Of a stretch of DNA of 64,000 nt, positions 45,477 to 57,183 are shown piece after piece. Position numbers and translations under genes: made by a program. The stretch's first letter is position 1. Each line of letters begins with the position of its first letter. A model generated the notes under the pieces. The model searched no databases, was not told where the DNA came from, and saw only the letters and a list, made by a program, of their open reading frames with translations. The stretch comes from Silurus meridionalis (Eukaryota; Chordata; Actinopteri; Siluriformes; Siluridae): the NCBI RefSeq assembly GCF_014805685.1, contig NC_060892.1, forward strand, positions 20,526,490-20,590,489. The letters are read 5' to 3'.

Positions 45477-45710
45477 AATGAATGCAGTGCGAGTTGGCTT
45501 CCAGTGACGACAGCCCGCTTCCAGTGCCATTCAGCCTACTACTCATCCCAGGTGACCAGTGGAATGAAGACGTATGGTGTCCGTTTCGAGCCAGGAAGGA
45601 AAGTGCAAGCAATCTGAGGTTAATCTTCGATACAAGGAGCGCTGCAGAATTCCAGCCAGTTAAGGACATTTCTTCTATCACTTTGCACACATCTAGAGAT
45701 TGAGTAACTC

Positions 45711-47211
45711 ATGGATCACTTAGAGGACTTGAAGCTTGAGGTGACAGGAGCATTATATGCTCTCTCAAAAGATAACCTTCTTGAACTATGTGAGTTTCTA
45801 AGAATTGAGTGTGAATATGCCATTAGCCAAAGTCGTTCATCTCTTATTTCTGTGATTGTGAAACACATTGAGAGAGAAGCATTAGAGGAGCTAGAAGATG
45901 CTGGTATATCAGAGCTTTTGTTTCTAAAAGACAAAATCAGTGAAATTCAGTGTGCTAATGCAAACAGCGATTCAGAAAAACACACAGCACAGACATCTAA
46001 GAAAGTAACTTTAGATGCAGTACCAGAAACTACAGAGCAGGAAAAACTGCAAAAAGAAATTGACACGATTCAGTTAGCTCTGCAAAAATTAATTGAGCAA
46101 AAACAAGGTGCAGCAAATCACACATACCAAAACACTAGCACACTACAACACACAAACATACCACAAAGCCCTAACACATTACCAAGCTCAAACATACAGC
46201 AAGACACAAGCACATACCTGCATCCAGTGCCATCTCGACCGCTCACTACCTGGAAGGTAGTTACCTGGAAGGAAAACCAAACCTAAAAAAACCAAACCCC
46301 TGCCTATTCTTAGACGCATTCTACGAGCACATTATCAAGAAAAAGGGGCAACTGAATTGTACAAGCAGCTCACCTCAGAAGTACAGAATAGCAAGGAGAC
46401 CCCACAAAGCTTCCTCGTTCGTTGTCTTGATTTGAGGCAAAAGATCCTGTTCGCATCTCAGGAAGCGGAATCCAGTTTGAAATATGACCCAATCCTGGTT
46501 CAGAGCATGTTTCTCCACACTGTCCTGACTGGTCTGCAAAATGAAAGTATTAGAAGTGACCTGCAGCCTTACTTGACAAGAACTGATGTTAGTGATGAAC
46601 TTCTCCTAGACAAGGTCAACGTTGCATGCGCAAATGAAACGGAGCGTCAAAACAAGAAAAAGCTTCTGTTCCAACAGAACATCAAAGTGAATCCAGTGCA
46701 GGCTAATGAAGGTGCTGTTGAAAAGAAAGTCAAGACACAGTGTCACAAAAACACAGAGAAACTTGAACCTGACATTTTAAGTGAGTTAAAAGGAATGCGG
46801 TCTGACATGGCATTGTTGAAGGATCTCAGTGTGGAGGTGTCTCGAATTAAAGAATCCATACGACAGCCTCAGATCATGTCCACACAATGTCCCACCCATG
46901 TGAGGGATAAAGCCGGCATGCAACCACCTCAGTCTCTGTACCCTACTCCAAATTATCTGCAGCCCTATGACAGGAGAAGGGGAACATTCCAATGGCAACA
47001 GTGGCTCCCTGCACAACGTTACCATCCTCCTTCAACTCGTGTGAGGAAATGTCTGGCCTGTCAGCCAAGTGGATTGGATGTGTACTGCACTCATTGCTAT
47101 AGATGTGGCAGCAGCGACCATTTCTCGGCTGGTTGCAGAGCGCGAGGGTCAATAATGTACAGAGACCAGTCGTTAAACGGGACCGGGTCACCACGGCGGG
47201 ACAGGGAGTGA
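45711..47211 (+). pseudogene. gag of element E with CCHC knuckle
   Basis: The ATG at 45711 (MDHLEDLKLEVTGALYALSK) opens an N-terminal domain with predicted helices and a Gln/Asn-rich spacer. The frame ends at 46286 next to a small duplication of ACCTGGAAGG and reopens at 46357. The capsid-like part reads QSFLVRCLDLRQKILFAS and FLHTVLTGLQNESIRSDLQ. The nucleocapsid knuckle is [14 protein letters not shown] at about 47098-47139. The frame stops at 47211 and overlaps the next frame by 109 bases in the -1 register. Confidence 0.85.
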
Positions 47212-48029
47212 CCAGCCATATAACAAAGTCCCCACAAAGCTGTGCGCATTGTGGCATCATGGATCCTGACCTCATATTGCGACAATGTACCGCCTGTAAA
47301 CAGACATTGTATTGCTCCAAAGCATGCCAAGCTAATCACTGGACAAACCATAAAGAACAATGCAATCAATACTCTAATGTAACTGTAAACGCTGCAATGC
47401 CAAAAAGGAAACTAAAAGTATACACGCCCACCTGTACTTCTTTTGTTGGGAAGCAGTGTCTTGTACAGTGTTACATCCAAGGCCAGCTTGTTGATGCATT
47501 ATGGGATACAGGATCTCAAGTGTGTATAGTGGATGAGCTTTGGAAAAATGAACACTTACCAAATATCAGATTGAGAAACGTTGCAGAGGTAGTTGATGCA
47601 CCTGGAGGACTCCACCTTGTGGCAGCAAATGGCCAGGACATTCCCTTTACAGGATGGATAGAAGTCACTTTTGGTTTTTCATTAAATGAATCAAAAACAA
47701 AAGAACGTGTCATACCTGTGTTGGTAATGAGGGGCAGACAGCTTGGTCATCTTATTATCGGATACAACGTGATTGAGCAAATGATAAACGACAAGGAATT
47801 AACTCAGCCAATTACCACTGAATCTTTAAAAACTGTTCTTCCTAGTGCGGAAAGAGAGAAAGTCCAAGCTTTTGTTGAGCGAGTTCATGCAGAGACACCA
47901 TGTGAATATTTTGTCAAAACAACAAAAGGAAATGTTCATGTGCCCAAACACACATCTGTTCAAATTGCAGAGTGCAGTTGCACCGACCAAAAGAAGAAGA
48001 GACGTTGCTTATGTTTGAGCCTGATTTGA
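47103..48029 (+). CDS. MYND finger and aspartic protease of element E
   Basis: An open frame in the -1 register relative to gag. At about 47241-47370 it has a full MYND-type zinc finger: CAHC, then CTAC, then YCSKACQ, then HWTNHKEQC, with all eight ligands. The protease follows with [15 protein letters not shown] (active D-T-G) and the second-half motif [17 protein letters not shown] fingers usually mediate protein-protein contacts; in a retroelement polyprotein such a domain is unusual. The frame ends at 48029 just before RT, which is in a third register. Confidence 0.85.
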   Translation: MWQQRPFLGWLQSARVNNVQRPVVKRDRVTTAGQGVTSHITKSPQSCAHCGIMDPDLILRQCTACKQTLYCSKACQANHWTNHKEQCNQYSNVTVNAAMPKRKLKVYTPTCTSFVGKQCLVQCYIQGQLVDALWDTGSQVCIVDELWKNEHLPNIRLRNVAEVVDAPGGLHLVAANGQDIPFTGWIEVTFGFSLNESKTKERVIPVLVMRGRQLGHLIIGYNVIEQMINDKELTQPITTESLKTVLPSAEREKVQAFVERVHAETPCEYFVKTTKGNVHVPKHTSVQIAECSCTDQKKKRRCLCLSLI

Positions 48030-49570
48030 ACCCACAGTGGGCAGAGGGGTTGGAGTTCTGTGAGACGATTGTGACCCTGCGGCAACATACTTCTCCATAC
48101 ATAATTCTTAGTGTCCAGAACCCCACAGATCATGACTTACTGTTAGCAGGCAAGACGGTCATAGGCACAGTGCAACCAGTACAGGCTGTTTTTCCAACTG
48201 CTACTTTTAAGGGGCCTTGTTTAACTTCTGCGGGTGTAAGACAAATAAAAAATGAAACCAGCCATACCTCCGACATCACGTGGGTTCCGCCAGTTGACTT
48301 GAGCCATCTCGATGAGCCTGAAAAACAAATTGTTCAACAAATGTTAAAAGAGGAAGAGGCTTCATTCTCCAAATCTGAGCACGACATAGGTTGTGTAGAA
48401 AAGCTGCAACTAGCCATTTCGCTGAAAGACACTACCCCTGTTGCACACACTTACCAGTCAGTGCCTAAACCCCTCTACCAAGAAATGAAAAACTACCTTC
48501 ATGATCTCATTGCACAAGGATGGGTACAGAAATCAAACTCGCCATATGCCTCACCTGTTTTATGCGTTAGAAAAAAAGATGGCAGCTTACGTTTGTGTAT
48601 TGATTACAGGCAGTTAAATCGTAAAACTCCTGGTAAAAATCCTGATCGACAACCCATTCCCCGTGTACAAGACATAATGGACAGTTTGGGAGGGAACTCC
48701 TGGTTTTCCCTTCTTGACCAAGGAAAAGCATATCATCAGGGCTTCATGGCCAAGGAGAGTCGACCCTTAACAGCCTTTGTGACTCCGTGGGGCTTATATG
48801 AGTGGATCCGGATACCTTTTGGCCTGATGAATGCTCCTTTGGCTTTTCAGCGCTGCATGGAGGAGTGCCTGGATGAGCTAAGAGATAACATCTGTGTTCC
48901 CTATCTGGATGACACGTTAGTTTTCAGCAACACCTTTGAAAATCACGTAGAGGATGTGAGAAAAGTCTTGCAAAGATTGAGACAGTATGGAATAAAGTTA
49001 AAGCCTAGTAAATGTGAAATATTTAAGCGTGAAGTACGGTACCTTGGGAGGATTGTGTCTGCAGAAGGGAGTAAGATGGATCCGGCCGATACAGCTGCTG
49101 TGACAAACCTAAAAGAGAAGAGACCTAGTACAGTCGGGCAACTGCGAGCAGTCATGGGCCTGTTGAGCTACTATCGACAGTATATAAAGGATTTCTCCAG
49201 AATCGCAGGACCCTTGTATGACCTGCTGAAACAAACTGAGACAAACAAAGAGAAGTGCAAAGAGGCAAAGAATCGACAGTGAAAAGGAAAGAAAAGGGGA
49301 GTGCCCTCTCAAATGCCAATCGTGTGGACGGACAGGCACCAAGAGATACTGGAGGGACTGATAGACTGTCTGGTTGAGCCTCCGGTTCTCGCATTTCCTG
49401 ATTTCTCACAGCCATTCGTACTTCATACTGACGCATCAGATCAGGGACTTGGAGCAGTTTTGTATCAAAAACAAGATGGAAAGCTTAGAGTCATTGCGTA
49501 TGGATCCCGAACATTGACAGCTGCGGAAAAAAAAGTACCACCTCCACTCAGGCAAACTGGAGTTTCTGGC
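47972..49570 (+). pseudogene. RT and start of RNase H of element E
   Basis: RT is intact over its core: [20 protein letters not shown], motif A as [31 protein letters not shown], and the catalytic box [13 protein letters not shown] stop at 49280 precedes the RNase H start [20 protein letters not shown]. At 49572 the piggyBac element interrupts the codons for LALKW, and the frame continues at 52181. Confidence 0.9.
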
Positions 49571-49575
49571 CTTAA

Positions 49576-52176
49576 CCCTCTGGAGTCTGAGGGTGTTTTT
49601 GGCCCCTTGAGAGATTTTGACATGCTCTTACATTTGGTTCTTTTTAGTTGCTTTTAAAATATATTATTGACAAAAGACTTATTACACTGTATTCAGCACA
49701 AACTGGGATACCATAATATGTAAACAACTTATATGTGTGTGTTTGTATTTTTGACAAAATAAGGTTTATGCATGGTTTTTGAAAAAGCTAAAAAAAAAAA
49801 CTCGCTGATATAAGGCCACAAAACCTATAGTAAACATGTTTCCCCAAGACTTTTTGAGACCAGAGCTTCTAATGTAGGTTTTTTTATTTTTAATCATGTG
49901 AAAATCATCCTGCCTGCTCATTCACCTTAAACAATACTTTGATTTAAAATTTAAAAGACACTTTTTACTTTGAAAGGCCATATTCGAAGAGGCGTCGACA
50001 TGCTGTGACTGACAGCTTCGTAGACAATGGGTCGCATAATGAGCTGTCGATTACATAATGAGCTGTGGATCACAGAATCCTCTCATCCACGGCTAAATGT
50101 CTTCTAGGGTGATAAATTGCTTTGCATGTGTTACAGATTGTGTCCATGAACAGTTTCACTCTGAACAGACGGTCATGTTCAGATGTGCCCCTCTTTCTGT
50201 CATTTTCTTCGTCTGCATCTGGGTGACTCGTGTACATTCCACGAAGTTGTCCTGTATCTGTCCCTTGACATAATTGTTGCTGGAAAGGGAACTGTGAAAA
50301 TTCTGCTCTGTCACCAGTAGTCTATGATGGAGGGCAACTTTACCATTGCCATGTAAAATAAGAGCCCAATGTAGTGATACATCTCACTCACGGTTACATG
50401 TCTCCATTTGTATTTGCGTTCCTTGGCTATTGACTTGGCAGCTTAAGCATTTGTGTTGTGGCACAGAGTTGACACAACACTCTCCGGGAAAAACATTTTA
50501 AATAGACTACATGGAGAATGAGAGTCAGAAGACCTCAGTTGAGGTTCAGGTTCACGTGCGGGCAGGAATCGCAGAGTCCATGGAACTGTGTTGTTATCTG
50601 TCTGATCCTTCCATGACATGGTGGACTGTGTGTGCTGCCTTTGCCCTTTTTGGAGCAGGTGCTTGATCACATCTGTTTATGAAACACACACATACACACA
50701 CACACACACATCACTAATTGTGTCATTGATAAAGTTGTTTGCATATGTAATACAATGCAATAATGATTCAAACTAAATATAATTTAAGAAAATATAAAAT
50801 ATGTACTTACTCAGGATGATTCTCGGTCAAACTCAAAATGGAGCGACGCCTGCGTGGCCTGGTGTGAGTTTCCAGTGAAGGCAGGGGTGATGCAGCCACA
50901 TTCCTGAAAATAAACAAACAATATATTTTAGGATGATGAATACACTTGAACAATATATTTGTTAGCATGCATTGTACAGCCTATAGGCCTATTTGTTGAT
51001 GGGCAATAGGACAGATAAATGTTTGTTGATGGGCCATAGACCATAATGCATCTCAGACATTTACACCATCACCATTTACAGCTGAGCAAATAATATTGTC
51101 ATTGATAAAGTTGTTTGCATATGACATACAATGCAATAATGATTCAAACTAAATATAATTTAAGAAAATATAAAATATGTACTTACTCAGGATGATTCTC
51201 AGTCGAACTTAAAATGGAGCGACGCCTGCGTGGCCTGGTGTGAGTTTCCAGTGAAGGCAGGGGTGATGCAGCCACACTCCTAAAAATAATCAAACAATAT
51301 ATTTTTCAGTATTTTTGATGAATACACTTGAACAATATATATTTGTTAGCATGCATTGTACATATAGCATTTACACCTCAGCATTCTGGAACATCTCTGC
51401 TAGCTAACACTACATAACAGCCTTTCAGGATGATCAGTGACACCAACCAAAACTGAACTGAGGCTAAAATATAGCTTTATATTCGTCAACAATATTTAGA
51501 GCATACAATTACAAAAACTTAATGTTACAAATGAGCAGATATTGGCGAATTTTTGTTGTAACATTAAAAGGCAATGCTGACAAAAGCTAGGCAGAGATGT
51601 TTACAAACAATATGAGTTTTATATGATCAGAATGTAAGACTAAATAACTTACTCATCGTAGCAACTTGCTGGAAAGTCCTCACTCTTCAAAATGCAAACG
51701 CTCCTCGTCGGAATCGCAATCTTCTTCGGATGAAAAGGTAAATGACTCAACGTGTGAACTGTTTTACCTTTGAATAGGGGGGGTTTCACATGATTTATAT
51801 TCATTGGAAACGTGTTTTTTTATTTCACCGACTTATTCTAAAACTACACACTTTAAGCTGTCTAAAGATATATTTTTTATTTCTGTGTGTCAGCTATTGG
51901 CCGAGTTTCAGCGCTTTTTGATGACGTGTTTCTAAACGAAGATCACGCAGACAAAGGCGACAGATGGCGCACCCTAAATATTTTATTCATTTAAAAAAAA
52001 TACAACGTTTTGTTTATATAGTGAGCATACACAAATGAAAGTAGACCCTTTACAGATTTAAATGATGTATTACTTTGACATGTTTGATCAAATATGACCG
52101 AGCAGTTTCAGCTCTTTTTGCTGGCATCGGAAAAAAAACATGTTTGGGCGCCGGCGGCAATTCAGACTCCAGAGGG
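49576..52176 (-). mobile_element. piggyBac element in element E
   Basis: A perfect 15-base inverted end CCCTCTGGAGTCTGA is flanked by TTAA on both sides (49572-49575 and 52177-52180). Removing it restores GCCTTAAAATGG and with it the RNase H frame, so the empty site can be seen. The interior holds a decayed minus-strand transposase gene and a 365-base direct duplication (about 50715-51085 and 51090-51360). Confidence 0.93.
50100..51770 (-). pseudogene. piggyBac transposase gene with introns, decayed
   Basis: Minus strand. Exon 1 (to 51656) carries an acidic stretch (SSEEDCDSDEERLHFEE) and ends GATGA|GTAAGT. Exon 2 (about 51282-51190) reads VAASPLPSLETHTRPRRRRS and ends CCTGA|GTAAGT. A second copy of this exon is at about 50906-50820, with the same borders. 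The main exon from about 50672 has NNTVPWTLRFLPARE, FKMFFPESVVSTLCHNTNA, KYKWRHVTVSEMYHYIGLL and FTVPFPATIMSRDRYRTTS, the N-terminal half of PGBD-type transposases. The DDD catalytic part is absent. Stops and frameshifts are present. Confidence 0.75.
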
Positions 52177-52180
52177 TTAA

Positions 52181-53250
52181 AATGGGCTGTCACCGAAAAC
52201 TTTAAAGATTATTTGTACTATGCACCCACATTCACTGTGTTTAGTGATAATAATCCGCTCACCTATGTTTTGACCAGTGCAAAGTTAAATGCAACGGGAT
52301 GTAGATGGGTGGCAGAACTTGCGGATTTTCATTTTAACATCAAATATAGGCCAGGCAAAGAAAATGTGGACGCAGACAGCCTATCCAGAATGCCCCTGAA
52401 CATTGAAACAATGATGAAAGTGTGTACAGAGGAATTACCATCTGACTGTGTCGAAGCGACCATCCAAGTAGTAGAGGCATCACATTCCAACCTTTCCTGG
52501 ACTGCCATGATTTCTTTTGATGACACCCAGACATCGGAGCACATATGTGAACCATTGCCCGTGGATGAGATCAGACAAGCACAGCGAAATGATGACCACA
52601 TTGGACCCGTTTTACAGTTTAAGTTTTCTGACAATAAGCCAACAGGACATCTATTGAAGACCTTGAGAGCACAAAGTAAATGTTTACTGCACAGCTGGGA
52701 CAAACTTTTCTTGGGAGATGATGGCATCTTCCGTAGAAAGACGAACACCCGAACACAGCTGATCTTACCTGCAAAGTATAAGAAACATGTGCTAAAAGAA
52801 TTACATGACCACATGGGTCATCAAGGCTTAGATCGGACAATGTCGTTAATCAGAGAAAGGTTCTATTGGCCACGAATGAACTATGATGTTGATCATTATG
52901 TGACCAAAAGTTGTGCTTGCCTGAAACAAAAGAAACCATGCAAAGAGACCAGAGCACCTCTCCAAAATATCGTCACTACTCATCCGTTCGAGCTTGTTTC
53001 CATTGATTTCTTACATCTGGATCGATGTAAAGGAGGGTACGAGTATATCTTGATCGTAGTTGACCACTTCACACGATTTGCACAAGCTTACGCAACTACC
53101 TCAAAATCGGCTAAAACTGTTGTTGACAAGTTGTTTAACGACTACGCTCTGAAGTTTGGGTTCCCACAAAGAATTCATCATGACCAAGGAGCAGAGTTTG
53201 AAAACCAACTGGTCGCTCAATTAAAGAAGAGTTGTGGAGTCGCAGGATCA
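52181..53250 (+). pseudogene. RNase H end and integrase of element E, 3' truncated
   Basis: It continues from the piggyBac site as KWAVTENFKDYLYYAPTFTV and SDNNPLTYVLTSAKL to VDADSLSRMP. The integrase zinc finger (LHDHMGHQGLDR..CACLKQ) and core follow, with SIDFLHLDRCKGG (first Asp) and HHDQGAEFENQL (second Asp). The sequence changes to an L2 LINE near 53250 before the catalytic Glu. Confidence 0.9.
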
Positions 53251-53809
53251 AGGACCCCACATCAATTACAAAGCTTTACGCCTATTCATGAGAATAACAA
53301 TTTCATTTATTTCCACATTAAAATCATCAACCTGCATTTTCAATCAATTGCCTACAAGTTTCCTCAAACAGATAATCAGTGTTGGGCAACGTTACTTTTA
53401 AAAGTAACGCATTACAATTTTGAGTTACTCGGCAAAAAAGTAACTAATTACGTTACTTAGTTACTTTTTATGGAAAGTAACGCGTTATATTACTTTTGCA
53501 TTACTTGTATCTCTTTCACGCCTTACAGGTGTAACAGGTGTAATATAGATAATTGCCATTAAGAAATAAGTTATAGTAGTCCGAAAGACATGTGTGGGCT
53601 GCACACCGGTGATGTGGAGGGAGAACATACCTTTCGCTGTCATCTCATAAAACTTCGTGCAATTCCGTAAATATGACCTCGTCCTCGTCTACATCATTCT
53701 CTTCTTCATCATCAGCTTGAAACATTCTGAAGGCTTTGACAAAGTTTGCACTATTATCAGTGACCGTGGCAGTTTATCTTCCCACAAAGAGCAAATGAGC
53801 TGTGAATTT

Positions 53810-53846
<37 letters not shown>

Positions 53847-54005
53847 TTCTCTCCGCTGCGATGGCATCGTACATGTGTCTCCCACGGAAAACTTTTATTC
53901 TGAGCAGTCCATAGAGCTGCAGTGGTGGAAAGTCGGCAAAGGTTTTCTATATTTCTGTCTCCATTTCCATATATGCAACATTGCATAATAACATAATAAT
54001 TCAAC

Positions 54006-54046
<41 letters not shown>

Positions 54047-55583
54047 CTGTAGTGCTGTGCTTTGCATGCAGATGTTTTTTTTTTTTGAAGTGGTATTTTT
54101 TGCAGTTGACAAGAGCTTTTCACCAAGACATAATCTACACTTAACGATTATTCCTTTCTCCTTTTCCTCGACTATTTCAAAATAATAAGAATCCTTCCAT
54201 CACAGTAATGTAATTCTCTGGTTTGCCAGCTCCGCTTCTGACCAGCTTCTGTTCCCGCTGCTTGCACGTATGAGTGCGCGATTCTACGTGACTACGTTCA
54301 TTTTAATTCATTTATTTTTTTATGCAAAATAATTTAACTGAAAAGGAACTTGCATTACTTTTTTTAAAAAGTAACTCAGATATTAATGTGTAAATTTATA
54401 AAATAACGTGCTACTTTACTCATTACTCCAGAAAAGTAATATTATTACGTAACACGCGTTACTTGTAATCCGTTACCCCAACACTGGAGATAATTCCAGA
54501 GGTAATTGAACCTGTTTTAAAAAGAATAAATTCTTCCATTAGCACTGGTTATGTACCTAAATCCTTCAAACTGGCAGTTATCAACCCCCTAATTAAGAAA
54601 CCTGACGTTGACCCATGTCAGCTGTCCAACTACAGGCCAATATCAAATCTCCCCTTTATATCCAAAATTATAGAAAAGGTTGTAGCAAAGCAGCACTAGT
54701 TAAGGTGGTAAATGACCTGTTATTGGCCTCTGATTAGGGTTTTGTCTCTTTACTTATTTCGCTCGACCTTAATGCAGCTTTTGACACCACTGATCATACT
54801 ATACTGCTTGCTAGACTTGAGAACGTTGTTGAAATAAAGGGAACAGCTCTCTCCTGGCTCAGGTCTTATTTGACTGATTGCTATCAGTTTGTTGATGTAA
54901 ATGGTCCTCCACACTCTCTGAGGTAAAGTTTGGTGTTCTGCAAGGATCTGTCTTAGGCCCACTGCTTTTCTCTTTATATATGCTGCCTCTGGGTGAAATT
55001 ATATATAAACATGGTATTCGCTTCCATTGCTATGCTGATGATGCACAGCTGTATATTTCAGCAAAGCCAGATGAGAAAGATCAGCTTAACAATGTTGAGG
55101 AGTGCATAAAGGACATTAGACAGTGGATGCTTGATAATTTTTCTAGGACCACATGCAGCTAGAAGCAAACTTTCCGATTACGCAGCATCTCTGGATGGTG
55201 TTTCTGTTTCAGCATGTACAGCAGTCAAAGACCTTGGTGTGATTATTGACCCTAGTCTTTCCTTTTGAGGCTCACGTGAATAATATTACCAGGATCGCCT
55301 TCTTTCACCTTAGAAATATTGCTAATATTATAAATATGATGTTGTTACAGGATGCAGAAAAACTAGTTCATGCTTTTGTTACATCTAGATTAGACTACTG
55401 TAATGCTTTACTGTCTGGTTGTTCGAGTAAGAGTCCTCACTAGATCTAAAATAAATTTGACCACATTACCCCTGTTTTAATCAGTCTACACTGGCTCCCA
55501 ATCAAATCTTGCATTGATTATAAAATACTACTATTGACGTATAAAGCACCGCAGTATCTGAGTGAATTTCTGTACCAGTATGA
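53251..55583 (+). mobile_element. L2-type LINE F, split by a hAT element
   Basis: It starts with text typical of the linker before RT (SFTPIHENN) up to 53376 and resumes at 54495 (IPEVIEPVLKRINSSIST, KLAVINPLIKKPDVDP). RT motif A (LDLNAAFDTTDH) and [20 protein letters not shown] (near 55027) are legible. A deletion near 54688 removes the segment between the fingers and [10 protein letters not shown]. At about 55583 it is replaced by RTE sequence. It is the close relative of the LINE at 8125. Confidence 0.85.
53377..54486. mobile_element. hAT element in LINE F
   Basis: Ends CAGTGTTGGG and CCCAACACTG with sub-terminal GTTAC repeats. Flanks are CAGATAAT (53369-53376) and GAGATAAT (54487-54494), an 8-bp duplication with one change. 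It contains (CT)n at 53811-53844 and (CA)n at 54009-54044. No transposase domain is legible. Confidence 0.88.
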
Positions 55584-56941
55584 AAGAACGGTTGGTGATT
55601 GGGGCAGATTTTAATGGGCATGTAGGTGAAGGGAACAGAGGTGATGAGGAGGTGATGGGTAGGTATGGTTTTAAGGAGAGGAATGTGGAAGGGCAGATGG
55701 TGGTAGATTTTGCTAAAAGGATGGAAATGGCAGTGGTGAACACTTATTTTAAGAAGAAGGAGGATCATAGGGTGACGTATAAAAGTGGAAGAAGGTGCAC
55801 ACAGGTGGACTATGTGCTATGCAGGAGATGCAACCTGAAGGAGATTGGAGACTGTAAGGTGTTGGCAGGGGACAGTGTAGCTAGACAGCATCGGATGGTG
55901 GTCTGTAGGATGGTTTTGGAGGTGAAGAAGAAGAGGAGAAGAGTGAGGACTGAAAGAAGAATAAGATGGTGGAAACTGAAGGAGGAAGAGTGTAGTGTGA
56001 GGTTCAGGGAAGAGGTCAGAGAGAGGCTCAGTGGTGTTAAGGAGGTGTTGGATGATTGGGCAACTACTACAGGAGTGATGAGGGAGGCAGCTAGAAAAGT
56101 ACTTGGTGTGACATCTGGAAAAAGAAAGGAAGACAAGGAGACGTGGTGGTGGAATGAGGAGAAAGAGAAAGGAGGTTGGCAAAACAGAAGTGGGATAGAC
56201 AGAGTGATGAGAAAAGTAGGCAGGAGTACAAGGAGATGCGGAAGCAGGTTAAGAGGGATGTGGCGAAAGCCAAGGAAAAGGCATATGAGGAGCTGTATGA
56301 GAGGTTGGACACTAAGGAAGGAGAAAAGGATTTATACAGATTGGCCAGGCAGAGGGACCGAGCTGGAAAGGATGGAGAGGAAATGTGTTGACTAGTGAGG
56401 AGAGTGTGTTGAGAAGGTGGAGGGAGTATTTTGAGCAGCTGATGAATGAGGAAAATCAGAGAGAGAAGGTTGGATGATGTGGAGTTGGTGAAGCAGGATG
56501 TAGATAGGATTAGTAAGGAGGAAGTGAGAGCAGCGATTAAGAGGATGAAGAGTGGAAAGTCGGTTGGACCAGATGACATACCGGTAGAAGCGTGGAGATG
56601 TTTAGGAGAGATGGCAGTGGAGTTTTTGACCAGATTGTTTAACAGGATTTTGGAAGGTGAGAAGATGCCTGAGGAATGGAGAAGGAGTGTGCTGGTACCG
56701 ATCTTTACAGGTTTGGACATGTGCAGAGGAGGGACATGAATTATATTGGTAGAAGAATGCTGAGGATGGAGCCACCAGGTAGGAGGAAAAGAGGAAGGCC
56801 AAGAAGGAGGTTCATGGATGTGGTGAGGGAAGACATGCAGGTAGTTGGTGTAAAAGAGGCAGATGTAGAGGACAGGGTGGTATGGATACGGATGATCCGC
56901 TGTGGCGACCCCTAATGGGAGCAGCCGAAAGAAGAAGAAGA
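55584..56941 (+). mobile_element. RTE-clade LINE copy 1
   Basis: The endonuclease C-terminal half (GADFNGHVGEGNRGDEEVM, VVNTYFKKKEDHRVTYKSG, TQVDYVLCRR) is followed by the linker and the start of RT (KSVGPDDIPVEAWR near 56560). A jump near 56700 leads to the element's 3' end (GWGHVxRR-like text, then GGCGACCCCTAATGGGAGCA and GAA repeats). The catalytic RT core is deleted. Frameshifts are present near 56160 and 56390. Confidence 0.85.
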
Positions 56942-56980
56942 ATAATCCATATCCTTCTCTTCCTGTCACCCCTCTTCTCT

Positions 56981-57018
<38 letters not shown>

Positions 57019-57183
57019 CGAGTTAAACATGCTCCTGAGGTTCCAGTGCCAGTTCCTGCCCCTCTTCCCTCTGTGGATCTTCCCACTTTGTCCAGGCCTG
57101 CCTCTGGATAGTGTTCTCTTCGATTGGAGGCCACTCTGTGCAGCTTGGGCCGGTTTCTCATCAACGCCTTGGGTGGTTCCATG
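56942..57183 (+). repeat. L2-type LINE 3' UTR fragment
   Basis: It matches 9565-9800 of the LINE at 8125-10178 and carries a (CT)n array (about 56982-57015). It is probably the continuation of LINE F on the far side of RTE copy 1. Confidence 0.8.

Larger units (their letters stand above)
44783..53250 (+). mobile_element. Ty3/gypsy element E (MYND-finger type), 3' truncated
   Basis: LTR, primer site, gag, CCHC knuckle, MYND finger, protease, RT, RNase H and integrase up to the second catalytic Asp. A 2.6-kb piggyBac element (49576-52176) splits RNase H at TTAA. The 3' part is lost where an L2 LINE begins near 53250. RT and integrase are related to element C but the sequence is far better preserved. 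Confidence 0.88.

Noticed and set aside
56091..57182. Long minus-strand frame of 363 codons
   Set aside because: It is antisense to RTE copy 1 and the L2 fragment and has a low-complexity Ser/Leu-rich composition with no domain; a shadow.
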